Positions 34,912 through 45,821 of a DNA stretch of 64,000 nucleotides are shown here, piece after piece. This DNA is from Balamuthia mandrillaris (Eukaryota > Discosea > Longamoebia > Balamuthiidae): contig JAVKOQ010000067.1 in assembly GCA_031835245.1 (NCBI GenBank), positions 62,001 through 126,000 on the forward strand, written 5' to 3'. Each line of letters starts with the position of its first letter. Position 1 is the stretch's first letter. The position numbers and the translations under genes were made by a program. Under the pieces are notes generated by a model that was not told the DNA's origin, searched no databases, and saw nothing but the letters and a program-made list of their open reading frames with translations.

Positions 34912-35714
34912 TCACGTTGTTGACGAAGAGGAGAAAAGAGCGGGAAGGCTGTTGGCGTGGTACTGCTTGCCCAACCATGATGGCGATGACGATGAAGAGG
35001 AAGCGGAGGAGGAAGACAAGGAAGAGGAGGAGGAAGATGATACAAGAGCAACGAGAGGGAAGAACCGTTGGGCCTCTTGGATGACAGCAGCATCCTCTGG
35101 AGATAATATTCGAGCAATAAACGATGAGCAGAAGTAAAAGAAGAAAGAAAAACAAAAGAGAAAAAATGAACCATCGATGAAGAGGTAAGCATCGAGTTGC
35201 CGAGCGATATGAACTTTGCCTAAACTTGTCGAACAAAACAATACCTTCTAAATGTTTTTGTTGTGATAATATAAACGCATGTTAACAAAAACAAAGAAGA
35301 TAGAAGAAAGAGGAGAGCAAAAAAGCAAAACAATAAAAAAACGTACGTGAGGAGACATAGCATCACGACCAAAGAGATCGGCTCTACGACATGCATCAAT
35401 GACGAGCTGCTCCGTCTCGTCATCATCGCATTGAGTTATGAGGTAGAGATCGCTGGTGGAGGCCAAGGACCGAAGTGTAGATGCTGTAGCTGGTTCTATT
35501 GTCCACTGAACTTTTTCGTCCTGGCGTGCTTCTCGTCCTTCTTGCTGTTGAAAGATTACCTATGAGAAGAAGAAGAAGAAGAAGAAGGAGGAGGAAGAAG
35601 AGGAGGAGATCGAGAAGGAGGATGAGAAGACGAGAACAAGAAGAACAAGAAAATAAAGGTTACATATTAATGGAGAGCGAGAGAGAGAAGAGCGAGAGAG
35701 AGAGAGAGAGAAAG

Positions 35715-35770
<56 letters not shown>

Positions 35771-36308
35771 AATGTACGCCAAGAGTGGAGCAACACACTC
35801 GCCGGCGAGCAACCTCTGACAGGCGAATGTGGGGCAGTGCAGCGGAAGAAGCTACGGATGAGGAAGAGGTCGTAAAAGAAGGAGCCTGGGGAGTGGAAAG
35901 AGGAGAAGGGCCGCTCCTCGCTCTTTCAGAAGCACCGAACGACGCGGCAGAAGAAGAAGAGGATGGCAAAGAAGGTGGTCGATGGCCACGAAGGCGTTCC
36001 AGCTGGAAAGTGGGAAACATATGTAGTGAGAAAAAGAGTGAAGAAGAAGAAGGAGAAGGAGAAGAAGAAGAAGAACAAGAACAAGAAGAACAAGAAGAAG
36101 AAGTGAGAACCTGTCTACGAAGAAAAGCAAGGCGGGTGGAGCGTCGCCAAAGCACGAAGGCCAGAAGCAGCACCACGAGGAGGCTTCCACCGAGCCACCA
36201 CCTCCTCTTTTGTCTCCAGCGCCTCCAAACGACGAGCTCAAACCACGCCCCCATCGCGGGGAGCAGGCCTTCCTCCTCCCTCTCGGCCAGCGGCGGAGGC
36301 GTGCTCAT
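34912..36308 (-). CDS. PEX22: Peroxin PEX22-like membrane anchor of PEX4
   Basis: Four exons on the minus strand. The N-terminus (start ATG 36306-36308) has a single transmembrane helix after an Arg/Trp-rich stretch: KRRWWLGGSLLVVLLLAFVL. A Ser-rich linker follows. The C-terminal domain matches PEX22: LRSLASTSDLYLITQCDDDE, VIDACRRADLFGRDAMSPHK, VLFCSTSLGKVHIARQLDAY, LFIDG, then DAAVIQEAQRFFPLVALV. The VLFCxTxxGKxxxxRQLxxxxxIDGDPxVIxEL..F pattern is the PEX22 signature. PEX22 anchors the ubiquitin-conjugating enzyme PEX4 to the peroxisome membrane, where PEX4 monoubiquitinates the receptor PEX5 for recycling. The last 25 residues are poly-Ser and a short tail. PEX22 is poorly conserved, so this is a useful find. 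It shares a 193-base divergent promoter with the NADAR gene. Confidence 0.8.
35560..35770 (-). repeat. GAA and GA repeat tracts in PEX22 intron
   Basis: GAA/GAG-type repeat (35560-35650) and pure GA runs (35680-35770) in an intron of the minus-strand gene, so CT-rich on the coding strand. Confidence 0.85.
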
Positions 36309-36334
36309 CTTTTTTTTTTCTTTAGGCAAATTTT

Positions 36335-36393
36335 GTCGACGTGAGCAGCTTGTCGACACGGATCTGCTTGTCGACAATATTGACTGCGTCGAC
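36335..36393. promoter_or_regulatory. Array of four GTCGAC palindromes, PEX22/NADAR promoter
   Basis: GTCGAC occurs at 36335, 36352, 36370 and 36388, that is, with steps of 17, 18 and 18 bases. Three of the four copies read TTGTCGAC. The array is 27 bases upstream of the PEX22 start codon and 109 bases upstream of the NADAR start codon, in a divergent promoter only 193 bases long. Regular spacing of a palindrome suggests cooperative protein binding; the binding factor is unknown. Confidence 0.6.
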
Positions 36394-36501
36394 ATGAATT
36401 CTTGAGGTGAAAATACAAAAATTCCGCCCAAAAATTTCGTGGAAAAATTAATCGATTTTTTTTTGAGGCTCATTGGTGCAACGAAGAAACCAAAGCAAGA
36501 A

Positions 36502-37534
36502 ATGCAGCCCTCTTCTTCTTCTGGTGGGGGTGGCAGAAAGAGAACAACAAAGGGGCGAGCTTTAGGCGTTCCTGCGTTGCCGATTCAAAAGAGAAAAAAG
36601 TCCCAACCACAGCAAAGCACGAGCAGCAACAAGCGGCGACAACCACTCGGGCTGGGATGCGGTGGCTCCAACGACGAGATCTCTCCTTCGGAGGAGGTCA
36701 TTTGGTTTTACGATGAGAACCGGCCGTGGGGCGAGTTTTCAAACTTTTATGGCAAGAAGCAAGACCGGCGCTTCTCTTTGGTGATAGACGGTCAAGAATG
36801 GAAGACCACCGAGCATTACTTTCAGGTATTTTTTTTTTTGAGTTGGTCTTCACTACAAAGACGTTTTAGTCACGTTTTTTTTTGCGTTGGCCATCCATCA
36901 GGCACACAAGTTCTTGTCTCCCAACGCGAGTCTCGAATGCAAAGAGTATGCTGCTTTGGTGGCCTCCCAGTCCACACCCAACAAAGCTGCTGTCCTCGTA
37001 CTCCCTCCCTCTCTCTCACTCTCTCTCTCTCCTCTCTCCCCACTCTTCTTTTGGTGATATATCTCTTGTCTTAGTAATTGTTACTGTTTAAGGCCAGGCA
37101 ACGTACCGGAGGAGGATACAAGTGGCGGACTGACTTGAATCCCATCATTCAAGAATATCTTGATAAAGGTACTTCCATCCACAGCAGCTTTCTTCAACGC
37201 CAACCCGTTTCTACTATCTTGTTTTTTTGCTTGTTTTTGTCTTGTGAATGTTGACACAACAGGAGTGGAGCTAAGAGAGGATTGGGACGAAGTGTGTGAA
37301 GAAATAATGGAGAAGGCTTTGCATGCAAAGTTCTCCCAAAACCGGTTCTTAAAAGGAGTACTTCTGAGCACCGAAGACAAACAGTTGGTGGAGCATACAT
37401 CACGGGACTGTTATTGGGCTGACGGCGGAGATGGCTCCGGAGAGAATGCTTTAGGCCGCCTTTTGATGAAAGTCAGAGCACAATTGCAGCAACAAGAAAA
37501 AGAACAAGAAAACTCAACAAAGAGAAACTCATGA
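36502..37534 (+). CDS. NADAR-domain protein (YbiA / DUF1768 family)
   Basis: Exons about 36502-36826, 36901-37010, 37093-37170 and 37262-37534, about 260 residues. After a basic, Ser-rich N-terminus the NADAR domain runs: EVIWFYDENRPWGEFSNFYG, FSLVIDGQEWKTTEHYFQAH, KFLSPNAS, YAALVASQSTPNKAAVL, DWDEVCEEIMEKALHAKFSQ, NRFLKGVLLSTEDKQLVEHT, DCYWADGGDGSGENALGRLL, MKVR. YbiA-type enzymes cleave the N-glycosidic bond of early riboflavin intermediates. Other NADAR proteins act on NAD-derived ADP-ribose compounds, including ADP-ribosylated DNA guanine. Which substrate applies here cannot be told from the sequence. The ATG at 36502 is the first in frame; an upstream frame extension lacks ATG. Confidence 0.88.
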
Positions 37535-37619
37535 AATAAAGGCAAAAAGGATGAAGTCTTCTTTTATTTTGTTGAAACTTTGCTGGGCTAAAACCGAGAC
37601 CTCAAACCGGCTCGGTGTT

Positions 37620-38933
37620 TCACGTGGTAAGCTTTTGTTCCACCTCTACCTTTCCCACTCTGCCAGCATGCCCGTTGAGCCGCAGCCACTGTTTTACCTT
37701 GCGGCCAGTTGTTCGAACATAGAAACTTTGCCTTGCAGGACAGCCCGTTTCCAAGGCCCACACAAAGGTTTCCAGCTGGTCTTGTGCAGCAGCCGCCTGC
37801 AGTGTCGCTGCATCCCAGGTGCATCCGTTCTGCCAAACCCATTTCAGCACCTCGAGATGCCCTCCCCCAGCTGCTGCTGAAGAAGTGTAATGGTCCCATG
37901 GAAATTTATGCTCGCGAAGCCACTTCAAGATGTGAAGGTGTCCTCCCGCAGCAGCATTCTTGCAGTAGGTGCTGGCCCAGATATAGCTATTTGGTTTGGC
38001 CCAAATCAAAATATCCAGATGACCCCCTTTCGTAGCCCCTTTGCAGGCCTCTGACTTGTCGAAGTGCCCGGTGGACCTTTTGATCCACTTTAGAATATTG
38101 AGGTGTCCTTCTTCTGCTGCACCTAAACATGCTTTTGAGTCCATATTGCAGCCATGTTCGTAAGCCCATTGTAGTAAATCCAAGTGCCCTCCTTTGGCTG
38201 CCAGGTAAGTGGTTTCCTCATCCCAATTGCAGCCGTTTGCTCTCAGCCATTTCAGGACGGAGAAGTGGCCTTGACCAGCAGCAGCACTGCAGGTTTCCTC
38301 GCTCCAAGGACAGCCATTGCCATGAGCCCATTCCAGCACATCCATGTGCCCCCCAGCCGCAGCTGCATGGCAGGTGTCCTTGTACCATGGGCAACCCCTT
38401 TCACGAAGCCATTGCAAAACTTCCAGATGCCCACATGCCGCCGCCCCTTGACAGGCACTTGTATCCCAGGGGCAACCCTCCTCTAGAAGCCACTCCACCA
38501 TTGCCATGTTGCCTTTCATCGCCGCAACAGCAAACGTCGCCTCGTCCCTCTGGTATTGTAGTTCGTTGGCCCATTTTAGCACTGAGAGCTCTCCGCTCCT
38601 GGCTACATGGGCTGCACTCCAGGGGCAGCGTTGTTCCTTCGCCCATTGTAAGAGAGCACGAGAGGAACAAATGGAGGAGAGATGGATAACGTTCCTCTGT
38701 GGAAGTGGTGCACATCGATGCCAGCTGTGCGACACTCTTGCGGCCAGGGCCACAAAACTGGGCGGAAGAAACGAATAGATGTGGCAGATAGTCTCGTCTG
38801 GAAGCGGAATACTCCAGTTCACCAAAGCTTCCGGTTCTTGTACGTTGACCTTACCGGCAGCAGCTCGTTTTCTTTCCCTCGCCCTGCGCCTCCTCATGTT
38901 TCTTTTGTTAGGAGTGCTTGAGGATGTGCCCAT
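37620..38933 (-). CDS. F-box / ankyrin-like 'GCPWD' repeat protein (intact)
   Basis: Single exon, 437 residues, start ATG 38931-38933. After a basic N-terminus an F-box follows: IPLPDETICHIYSFLPPSFV, SHSWHRCAPLPQRN, VIHLSSICSSRAL. Then about eleven repeats of 27-33 residues: EGCPWDTSACQGAAACGHLE, VLQWLRERGCPWYKDTCHAA and so on, to WVWQNGCTWDAATLQAAAAQ. The repeats are divergent ankyrin-type (GHLxxLxW, then GCPWD, then xxxxAAxxG). Such F-box plus ankyrin-like proteins are expanded in some amoebae, oomycetes and brown algae and in giant viruses of amoebae such as pandoraviruses. It probably acts as a substrate receptor of an SCF ubiquitin ligase. It ends only 85 bases from the NADAR stop (convergent). 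It lacks introns, unlike its neighbours, which may mean retroposition or transfer. A broken copy lies at 21110-22427. Confidence 0.85.
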   Translation of the reverse strand: MGTSSSTPNKRNMRRRRARERKRAAAGKVNVQEPEALVNWSIPLPDETICHIYSFLPPSFVALAARVSHSWHRCAPLPQRNVIHLSSICSSRALLQWAKEQRCPWSAAHVARSGELSVLKWANELQYQRDEATFAVAAMKGNMAMVEWLLEEGCPWDTSACQGAAACGHLEVLQWLRERGCPWYKDTCHAAAAGGHMDVLEWAHGNGCPWSEETCSAAAGQGHFSVLKWLRANGCNWDEETTYLAAKGGHLDLLQWAYEHGCNMDSKACLGAAEEGHLNILKWIKRSTGHFDKSEACKGATKGGHLDILIWAKPNSYIWASTYCKNAAAGGHLHILKWLREHKFPWDHYTSSAAAGGGHLEVLKWVWQNGCTWDAATLQAAAAQDQLETFVWALETGCPARQSFYVRTTGRKVKQWLRLNGHAGRVGKVEVEQKLTT

Positions 38934-39294
38934 AGTCGTGCGCTGTGTGTGCCAAAGCTTCGAAAAAAAAAAAAAAAAACAAACAAACAACTATATCTCA
39001 AGCAACTATAAAAGACAAAGGAAAAAAAAAATAGGAACCGGATACCACAATGTAACCATTCCGACGCACTCGGAGGAACAGACACGCCCAATGGCAGTGC
39101 AGCTCTCAGTGATCGATTCTCCGCTTAGGGATCTCACTCGGAATAGCCAATAGGAAAACATATGTCTGATCACATGTCGACATGAATACACCCTTGGTGC
39201 TTTCCATGTCGACACGAAATTTGCGTCAGTTTAAAATACCATCAAAAAAAAAACAAAGAAGAAGAAAGGGGATTTTTCGCCAAAGAGGACGGGC
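38934..39294. promoter_or_regulatory. Divergent region F-box/ANK and DUF167 genes
   Basis: Contains an A-run (38963-38979) and two GTCGAC palindromes at 39176-39181 and 39208-39213, 32 bases apart and about 80-120 bases upstream of the DUF167 start. Both are preceded by CATGTCGACA-type sequence. No gene seen. Confidence 0.5.
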
Positions 39295-39978
39295 ATGTTG
39301 TGGCACCGGCGGTGTGCCTCCCCCCCTTGGTTCAAGACAAAGCTTTGCTCCTGGCCTAGCTCCACGCAACGGTGGCTGCTATTACCACCAGCAGCATCCT
39401 CACTTTCATCCGCAGCAAACCACAACACCATGGCAAAACGTGTGGCCTCCTCCTCCTCTTCAAAGAAAGCAACTGCTGCTGCAGCTGCAGCTTCCTCCTC
39501 CTCTTCGCCTTCTTCACTTCCTTCTTATCTCAAAGCACAAGGCCATGACACTCTGTTGCAAGTGTGGGTCAAACCAAATGCCAAAACATCTGCTATCACT
39601 GGTGGGTTTCACTTTGCCTTTCCTCTCTTCTCTTCTCTTCTCTCCTCTTTCTTTCTTTGCTGAACTCCTCCTCGTGGTCACAGAGGTCAATGAGGAGGGC
39701 TTGGGCGTGTCCCTGAACGCGCCGCCAGTGGAAGGCAAAGCCAACAGCGAGCTGCTGAGCTTCATGGCCGAGGTTCGTCGCTGGCAAGCCCGCTGGCCCT
39801 TCCTCTCCGCACCCAAAGCTCACACACACACAAAAAGACGTTGCAGGTGAAAAAGAACCAAGTGTCTTTGCACAAGGGCGCCAAGTCGCGAGCCAAAGCC
39901 GTTCTCATCAGCAACACCTCTCCCGAGGAGATCCTCCGCCTTCTCCATCGCCACCTCCCTTCTTCTTCTTCTTCATGA
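39295..39978 (+). CDS. DUF167 / YggU family protein (C15orf40-like)
   Basis: Three exons: 39295-39601, 39685-39774 and 39847-39978. A basic and Ser/Ala-rich N-terminal extension (possible mitochondrial targeting sequence) is followed by the DUF167 fold: LLQVWVKPNAKTSAIT, EVNEEGLGVSLNAPPVEGKA, NSELLSFMAE, VKKNQVSLHKGAKSRAKAVL, IS, then PEEILRLLHRHL. The AxPxxGxAN..L and GxxSRxK motifs are diagnostic. The function of this widespread small family (bacterial YggU, human C15orf40) is unknown. Start: the ATG at 39295 is in frame with a second at 39430; I prefer the first because family members in animals also have an N-terminal extension. The gene ends 157 bases from the UBXN4-like stop. Confidence 0.85.
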
Positions 39979-40135
39979 GAAAGAAGGAAGGACGGGAGGG
40001 GAAGGAAGGGAAGGGAAAGGGAAGGAATAACAAAAAGACAAACACTTAGAAGAAGGGGCTTAAAAAAAAGAAGACCTGTTTACAAAGGTATGGGGAGAAG
40101 AGAGATAGCGGTGAAACTGCGTGATGGCAAAACTA

Positions 40136-41765
40136 CTACTCTTCGTACTCTGAAGTGCCGGCCCGCCTCCTAACAGCAGCAGCTGCATCATCCCGTCTTG
40201 GAGCTGTGTCGTTGTTGTTGCGCATGCTTTGTCCCGATGATGATGAAGAAGAAGAGGAGGGGACGGACGCATCGACATTGCTGCTACCGCTTCCACCAAA
40301 CAAAAAGGAAGAGACGTAGGAAAAGGCAGACGACAACAGTCCTCCTTCTTGTTGCTGTTGTGGTTGCTGGTGTGAAGATTGTTGTGCTATGGATCTGGTC
40401 GATGAGGGACTCGCGGTTGGAACCATCCCTAGTCCAGGCTGTAAATGTACTTTTTGTTAATAAATAGGAAGACACACCAAAGAAGAAAGACTGAAAGAGA
40501 GAAAGATACCCGAAGGATGAGGGTGGCAGTTGGCACCAGATTGAGTTGTTGGAGGGTCATGTTGTACTCATCCCCCTCGTAAATGTGTCTGGGAAAGTTG
40601 GTGAGAAAGCCAACATCGGCTGGATAGGCATAGCTCTGTTTTTGTATCAGTTTTAGTATCACTAAAGTCGACAGAGAAGAAAAACGTTTGCGAGGAAGAG
40701 AGAGAGAATCGCACGTTCATAACAAATTGTCTGCAGTTTTGGAGGGTATCATCGGCGTTGAATTGTTGTTTTACGGTTTGACCATCTAACAACCGAAATA
40801 CGATCAGCGTATGATCGTGTCGTTGTTGTGGCGGTGATGGAGTGTTCGAAAGGGATAAGGAGGAAGAAGAGGAAGGAGGGGAAGAAGACATGTCTGCTGT
40901 AGGAGAAGTACTCTCTACTCCACTCTGTAATTTAAAAGGGAATAAAGATTAGATAATAAAGAAAGAAGAACAAGGACCAACGAAGGGAAGAAGAAGAGAA
41001 GAAGAAGAAGAAGAAGAACGAGAAAGTTACCAACGCAGCGCGTTTGGCAGCGCGTTCTTTTCGATCGCGTTCGATCTTTTCCTTGATGCGCTGTCGAGCA
41101 AGCTTCTCTTCCTGTTTTTCTTTCTTTCTTTGTTCAATCTCTCTCTTTAGCTTCAATTCCTCTTGTTTTCTCAGCGCGTCTTGCATCGCCTTTCCGCTTT
41201 CTCGTCTCTGTCTTTCTCGTTCTTTCTCTCGCTATCAATGCGAATTATTGTGAGAAAAGAAAAAAAAACATAAAACAGCACAACACACTAACCTCTTCCT
41301 CTTCCTTTTGCTTTCTTAGTTTGATTTCTTGTATTTTCTGCAGTGCACGAGCTTTTTGTTCTTCCAAAGTCAATTGTTGTTGCGAAGAAGCGATTTCACT
41401 TTCTTCTTCTTCTTGCCTGGGGTTGTGATTCTCAGAACTGACAGAAGAAGCTGATGACGAAACAGAAGTTGGTTGCGTCGATGCATCAACAGGAACTGTT
41501 GGTGCTTCGGTTGGTTGTCGTTGCTCTTGTTGGGCGGCTTCAAGTTTTTGTTGACATTCCTGCAGGGTACTTAAAACTCTAAACCAATGCAGGTGTCAGG
41601 TGCTTAGAAAAGAGAAGGAGCCAAGAAGAGAAAGAGAGACGCAGAGAAGCATAGAAGCGAAGAGAATCCAGAACAGAACAGAAAATCAGATAAGAGAGAG
41701 CAGAGGGAGAAAGCAAATGGGAGAGAAAGGAAGCGAAGAGAATCCAGAACAGAACAGAAAATCAG

Positions 41766-41804
<39 letters not shown>

Positions 41805-41990
41805 CGCAGAGAACAACAGAAAAAGCGATAGCAAGAAGCGTTAGAGAAATAAAGAAACAAACTTGGCAGAGTCCTGGTATCCAGTCAAAGCAGAGAGAGG
41901 GGCGCCGTTGGGGGCGATGAAGTACACGGTAGGAAGCTGAAACGCTGGGTCTGTAGTCGACACGCCAACAAACCGTCAATCGAGTTGGAA

Positions 41991-42029
<39 letters not shown>

Positions 42030-42461
42030 AGGAGAACGAACAAATGCTCAGAAAGTTCTTGCCGTCATCCGAGTTCCATTGCAAACGTAGCGCCACTGCC
42101 AAGCGCCCGATTTCTTTGCACAGCTCTTCATCTCGCCACGTCTCCTCGTTCATTCGTTTACACTCTTCACTTTGCTCGTCATCTGTTTGTTTTTTTTTTT
42201 TTTTTGTGGATGGTTGCAAAAGAAAACAAAAAAAATAAATTCACTTCAGACAACAAATGAGTTTGTGATGAGAAGAAGAAAAAAAAAACCTTGAACGGTG
42301 ACTAACAGGATGAGTCCCAGTTTGGCCTTGGCGATGGCCTCCACCACAGAGCCTTGAAAGAAAGGAGAGACCATGGGCGACGAGAAGGAAGAGGTCTCTC
42401 CTTCTCCCTCTGCTGCTGCTGCTGCTACTTGGTCTTGCCCTTCTTGCTCCTCTTCCGCCAT
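40136..42461 (-). CDS. UBXN4: UBXN4/erasin-like UBX-domain protein
   Basis: Seven or so exons on the minus strand. An N-terminal thioredoxin-like part matches UBXN4: MVSPFFQGSVVEAIAKAKLG, LILLVTVQ, DDEQSEECKRMNEETWRDEE, FQLPTVYFIAPNGAPLSAL. A long basic coiled coil follows (KARALQKIQEIKLRKQK through RIKEKIERDRKERAAKRAAL). The UBX domain comes next: TLIVFRLLDGQTVKQQFNAD, DTLQNCRQFV, VGFLTNFPRHIYEGDEYNMT, LQQLNLVPTATLIL; its F-P-R turn, here NFPR, is the p97/Cdc48-binding loop. The C-terminal AFSYVSSFLFGG may be a short membrane-associated helix, as in UBXN4, which sits in the ER membrane and promotes ERAD. Stop TAG at 40136-40138. Introns carry GA repeats on the + strand. Confidence 0.82.
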
Positions 42462-43068
42462 TTTCTTCCACTTCTCTCTCTTTTCTTTTTGTCGTTTTTG
42501 ATTTTTGGGCTTTGATTTTTCATTGGACCACAGAGTTACTGCGAAATGGACGCATTCTTTTTAGTTTGGCGGAATGTCCGGTAACGTCCCGCAAAAAAGT
42601 TGGCAAGTCCACCAGGACTTTATTTTCCCTTGAGCGAATCACAGCATTTCACCAAGCACGCTGCAGAAGGGACTGGTCCGCAAGGAAAGAGAACCATCAT
42701 GGCTTGTGCCCGCCACAAAGAAAGAACTACCAAAACATTCGTCACAACCAAACCGTCTCCCTTCTTCTCCTGCTCCTTCTCCTCTTAGCATTGCTGTTCA
42801 AGAAAGCGTATGACAAAAAGGGACAGAGGAGGAGGAGGAGGAGAGCGTTATACCGAGTTCATTTGAGGGGGAATAAAAGCTCGCAACAGCTAATTGTTGG
42901 GGAGGATACTGGAGTGGTTATGCTTGCCATGGAGGCTCACATTTGTGATCTTCAAGATAATGGTGTGCATTGGAAGAAAGATAGCAACCTGGCATGACCT
43001 TTATGCATTCTGGCTTTCTTTGTTGTCGTATCGTTCCTTCCTTTTCATCTTTCTTTCTTCTTTCTTGA
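42462..43068. other. Spacer upstream of UBXN4-like gene
   Basis: 5' flank of the UBXN4-like gene and 3' flank of the COG0523 gene. A plus-strand open frame from about 42670 to 42997 contains a hydrophobic run (TVSLLLLLLLLLALLF) and a basic run, but it has no ATG before the hydrophobic part and no known domain, so I do not call it a gene. Confidence 0.45.
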
Positions 43069-45566
43069 TCAGTGTCGGTGTTGGTGCTCTTCGTCTTCTC
43101 CTTCATGCTCTCCACTGAACCAGGGGCCAAAGGGATCCTCAAAATCGGTCTTCCAGGCGTCAGGTCCTTTTTGCCATTCTTCGTCGGTGAGAAGACATCC
43201 CTCCAATTCTCGTTGTATTTCCTGTTTATCGCTGTCTGACATTATCCCTATAAAGACCAGTTCTTGTCGCCTGTCGCCAATTTCCATCACATCAGACTTT
43301 TCTGTTTGGGTTTGTTCGAAAATAAGCAAACAAAAAAAAAAAGAGGGAGAGAGGGAGGAGAGAGGGAGCATCGAAAACAAAGAAAAAGCAAAACTAACCT
43401 GAAGTAAAGTCTTTCTTGATTTCTTGGTGAGCTTGCGGATCAACTGGCCATTCCTCTTCTGGAATGCAAACAAACCATGGCCCTCCCGATTGGAAGTTAA
43501 ACAATTCTCCTGTTAGTTTAACGAGAAGCAAGGAATGATATGAGCAAAAACAACAATTGAAAACGAGCAATTAAAACGAACCAGCATGGCTCCAATCTCC
43601 CAGTTGGTCGTTCCAGGTGGCGAGCCAAAAGAAGCCTTTAGAGCGAAAGACGCAGTCCAACTTGTCTCCTTCCACCAAGTCCCAGAGCCGCTTCGGATGG
43701 AATGGCCGACGAGCAGTAAACACAAAGTTGGATATGCCGATCAACTTTTGTTGTGTTACGAACTCGCCTTTCATTATCTTCAACCAACCTAAAATAAAGA
43801 ATACAGTAAAAAAATGAGAATAGGACAAGAGAAACGACGAAAAGATAAACATATAAAGAAGAGATAAGAAAGCAGACCTGCAGAGTTTGCAACTTTGGCA
43901 AAGTCGAAAGAATGTGTGTTAAGCACATCATCAAGCTTGACCTGTCCAAATTGAGACTCAACGATTTTGGCGTCTGGATTAAGTGCTGTGAGAATATCAC
44001 GAAGACGATCCAACTCCTCTTTGCTCACCAAATCCGTTTTGTTCAGCACCAACACCGTCGCAAACTCCACTGCATTACAGGCGTTACCATGAATCATAAA
44101 CAGCAAAAAAAATTAAATAAAAGACAGAGTAATGAACTCCAAAAATAAACAAGAAAACAAAAGAGAGAGAGAGAGAGAGAAGGAAGAAAGCAAGAAAAAA
44201 AAAACCTTGTTCCGTCAACAGCGTGGCTATTGGATGATTCGGAGTGTCCTCGAGAGCTAGCTCGACAGCTTTAGCCTGAGCAAGAGCCTTCTTTTTCTCC
44301 TTCTTGGACGCTCCTTCTGGGACATCAGGTGCCACCAAGCCCATATCCCTTTTAAGTTCTTCTCTGTCGAGAACCCCTTCTGTTGTGTTATAGTCCTTCA
44401 AAAAGTGTTTGCAATCAACAATTGTAACTAACGCATCCACTCTCACTATTGTTGTTTTGGTGGTTGAAACAGAACAATAAGACGACGGCACCAAGGAATA
44501 CTAAAGAAACGAGAAATACAAAAGAAAAGGGACGAAGAACATGCCTATGTCAGCCAGCACTTTTCCTCTGCCAATATCAAAGTTTGCAATAGCTTCAACC
44601 ACTTTGAACATTGTTACAATTAGCAAATGGAACGAAGGTTTGAAGAGAAATAAAGGACGGGAAGAGAGAGAGAGAGAGAGAACCAGGTAATGGTTCAGCG
44701 ACGCCAGAAGGCTCGATGATGAGGTAGTCATAAGCTCCTTTCTTTGCAAGTTTCTTTATCTCGCCCAACAGGTCATCCTTCAGCGTGCAGCTTAGTTATC
44801 AAAGCTTGTTTAGTGCATACCTCCAAAAAGATGAAGTCGCGGAAGAACAAGAAGAAGAACAAGAACAAGAACAAGAACAAGAAGCACAAAACGCAAACGT
44901 ACCACATGCAACCATTGCTAAGCTCAACCATCTCCCTATCTCCTTTACTCCTAATCCGTTTCATTTCATGAGAGGTTTCATTCAGTTCAGTGATGTGACA
45001 CTCACTCTCCCTCGCGCTCTCTCCTTCTCTCTCGCTCTCCCTCTCTCTTTAAATGCTGGCAGTAGCAGCAGTACTTTTTAGAGGACTTGCTCTCTTTCTT
45101 GACGAGAGTGGCATCGATGTTGACGGAGGCAAGGTCATTCACAATGACTGCTATCTTTTTGCCTTCGATGTTCTGTTTTTTTCAGTACTTCAGAGGAAGC
45201 CCATGAAGAAGAACAAGAAGAAGAACAAGAACAAGAACAAGAACAAGAAGAAGAAAACGTAGATGAACATGCACAAGAGAAGTGATGAAAGTAGTCGAGC
45301 AAGACGAAGAAGAACCGTACCTGAAGAGCATGTTGCAAAAGAGTGGTTTTACCAGCTCCCAAAAAGCCACTGAGAAGCGTGACAGGCTAGATTGAATCGT
45401 TTTGTTAGTCATCGTTTTTTTTTGTTTTGGTAAGGTGAAATGATTTTACCAAAGTCTTTTCTTTAGGCCATTCTAGCACAGTTGGGGCACTGTCGTTCTT
45501 TCCTCCACGTGAGTGATGGGGCGCTTTTTGCAGCTTGTTCTTCTTCTTGCTGGCCTTCGCCTCCAT
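43069..45566 (-). CDS. COG0523 / CobW-type GTPase, putative metal chaperone
   Basis: About nine exons on the minus strand, start ATG 45564-45566. Motifs in order: PVTLLSGFLGAGKTTLLQHA (Walker A), IAVIVNDLASVNIDATLV, ELSNGCMCCTLKDDLLGEI (the CxCC metal motif, split by an intron between GCMC and C), YLIIEPSGVAEPLP (Walker B region), VLVNKTDLVS as LVLNKTDLVS (NKxD), and the CobW_C domain FVFTARRPFHPKRLWDL. The protein ends with ...FGPWFSGEHEGEDEEHQHRH, with histidines that could bind metal. COG0523 proteins use GTP to deliver metals; ZNG1 delivers zinc to methionine aminopeptidase. This protein has an extra ~60 residue insertion (DREELKRDMGLVAPDVP..., KKEKKKALAQAKA) typical of large COG0523 members in protists. 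Which metal is served is not shown by the sequence. Confidence 0.88.
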
Positions 45567-45715
45567 CTTCGTTTTTGTTTGTTTGGCGGATATTATTATC
45601 CAAACATAATACGTTGCCAATTTAAAGGAACACACCTCATAGCCTAACACCATCGAGCTCCACCTGTGCACCTTTTGTGTTGCAAAAACTATTCGGGACG
45701 ACACGGATTTAATAG

Positions 45716-45735
45716 ATTTTGTCGACGAGAACGAG
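45716..45735. promoter_or_regulatory. ATTTTGTCGAC motif upstream of COG0523 gene
   Basis: ATTTTGTCGAC followed by GAGAACGAG, 150 bases from the start codon of the minus-strand gene. The same core with the same 3' context (GA and GAG or AG) is found at 36331-36350 and 54850-54869. Confidence 0.4.
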
Positions 45736-45821
45736 AACGAGAACGATGAAGAGAAGAGAACGATGAAGAGAAGAGAACGATGAAGAGATATCATATCAAG
45801 GACATAGTCTTGTTGAACTTT

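Noticed and set aside
42512-42997. Plus-strand membrane protein gene
   Set aside because: No ATG precedes the hydrophobic run in this frame, no domain is recognised, and the tail after it is unremarkable; chance openness is more likely.
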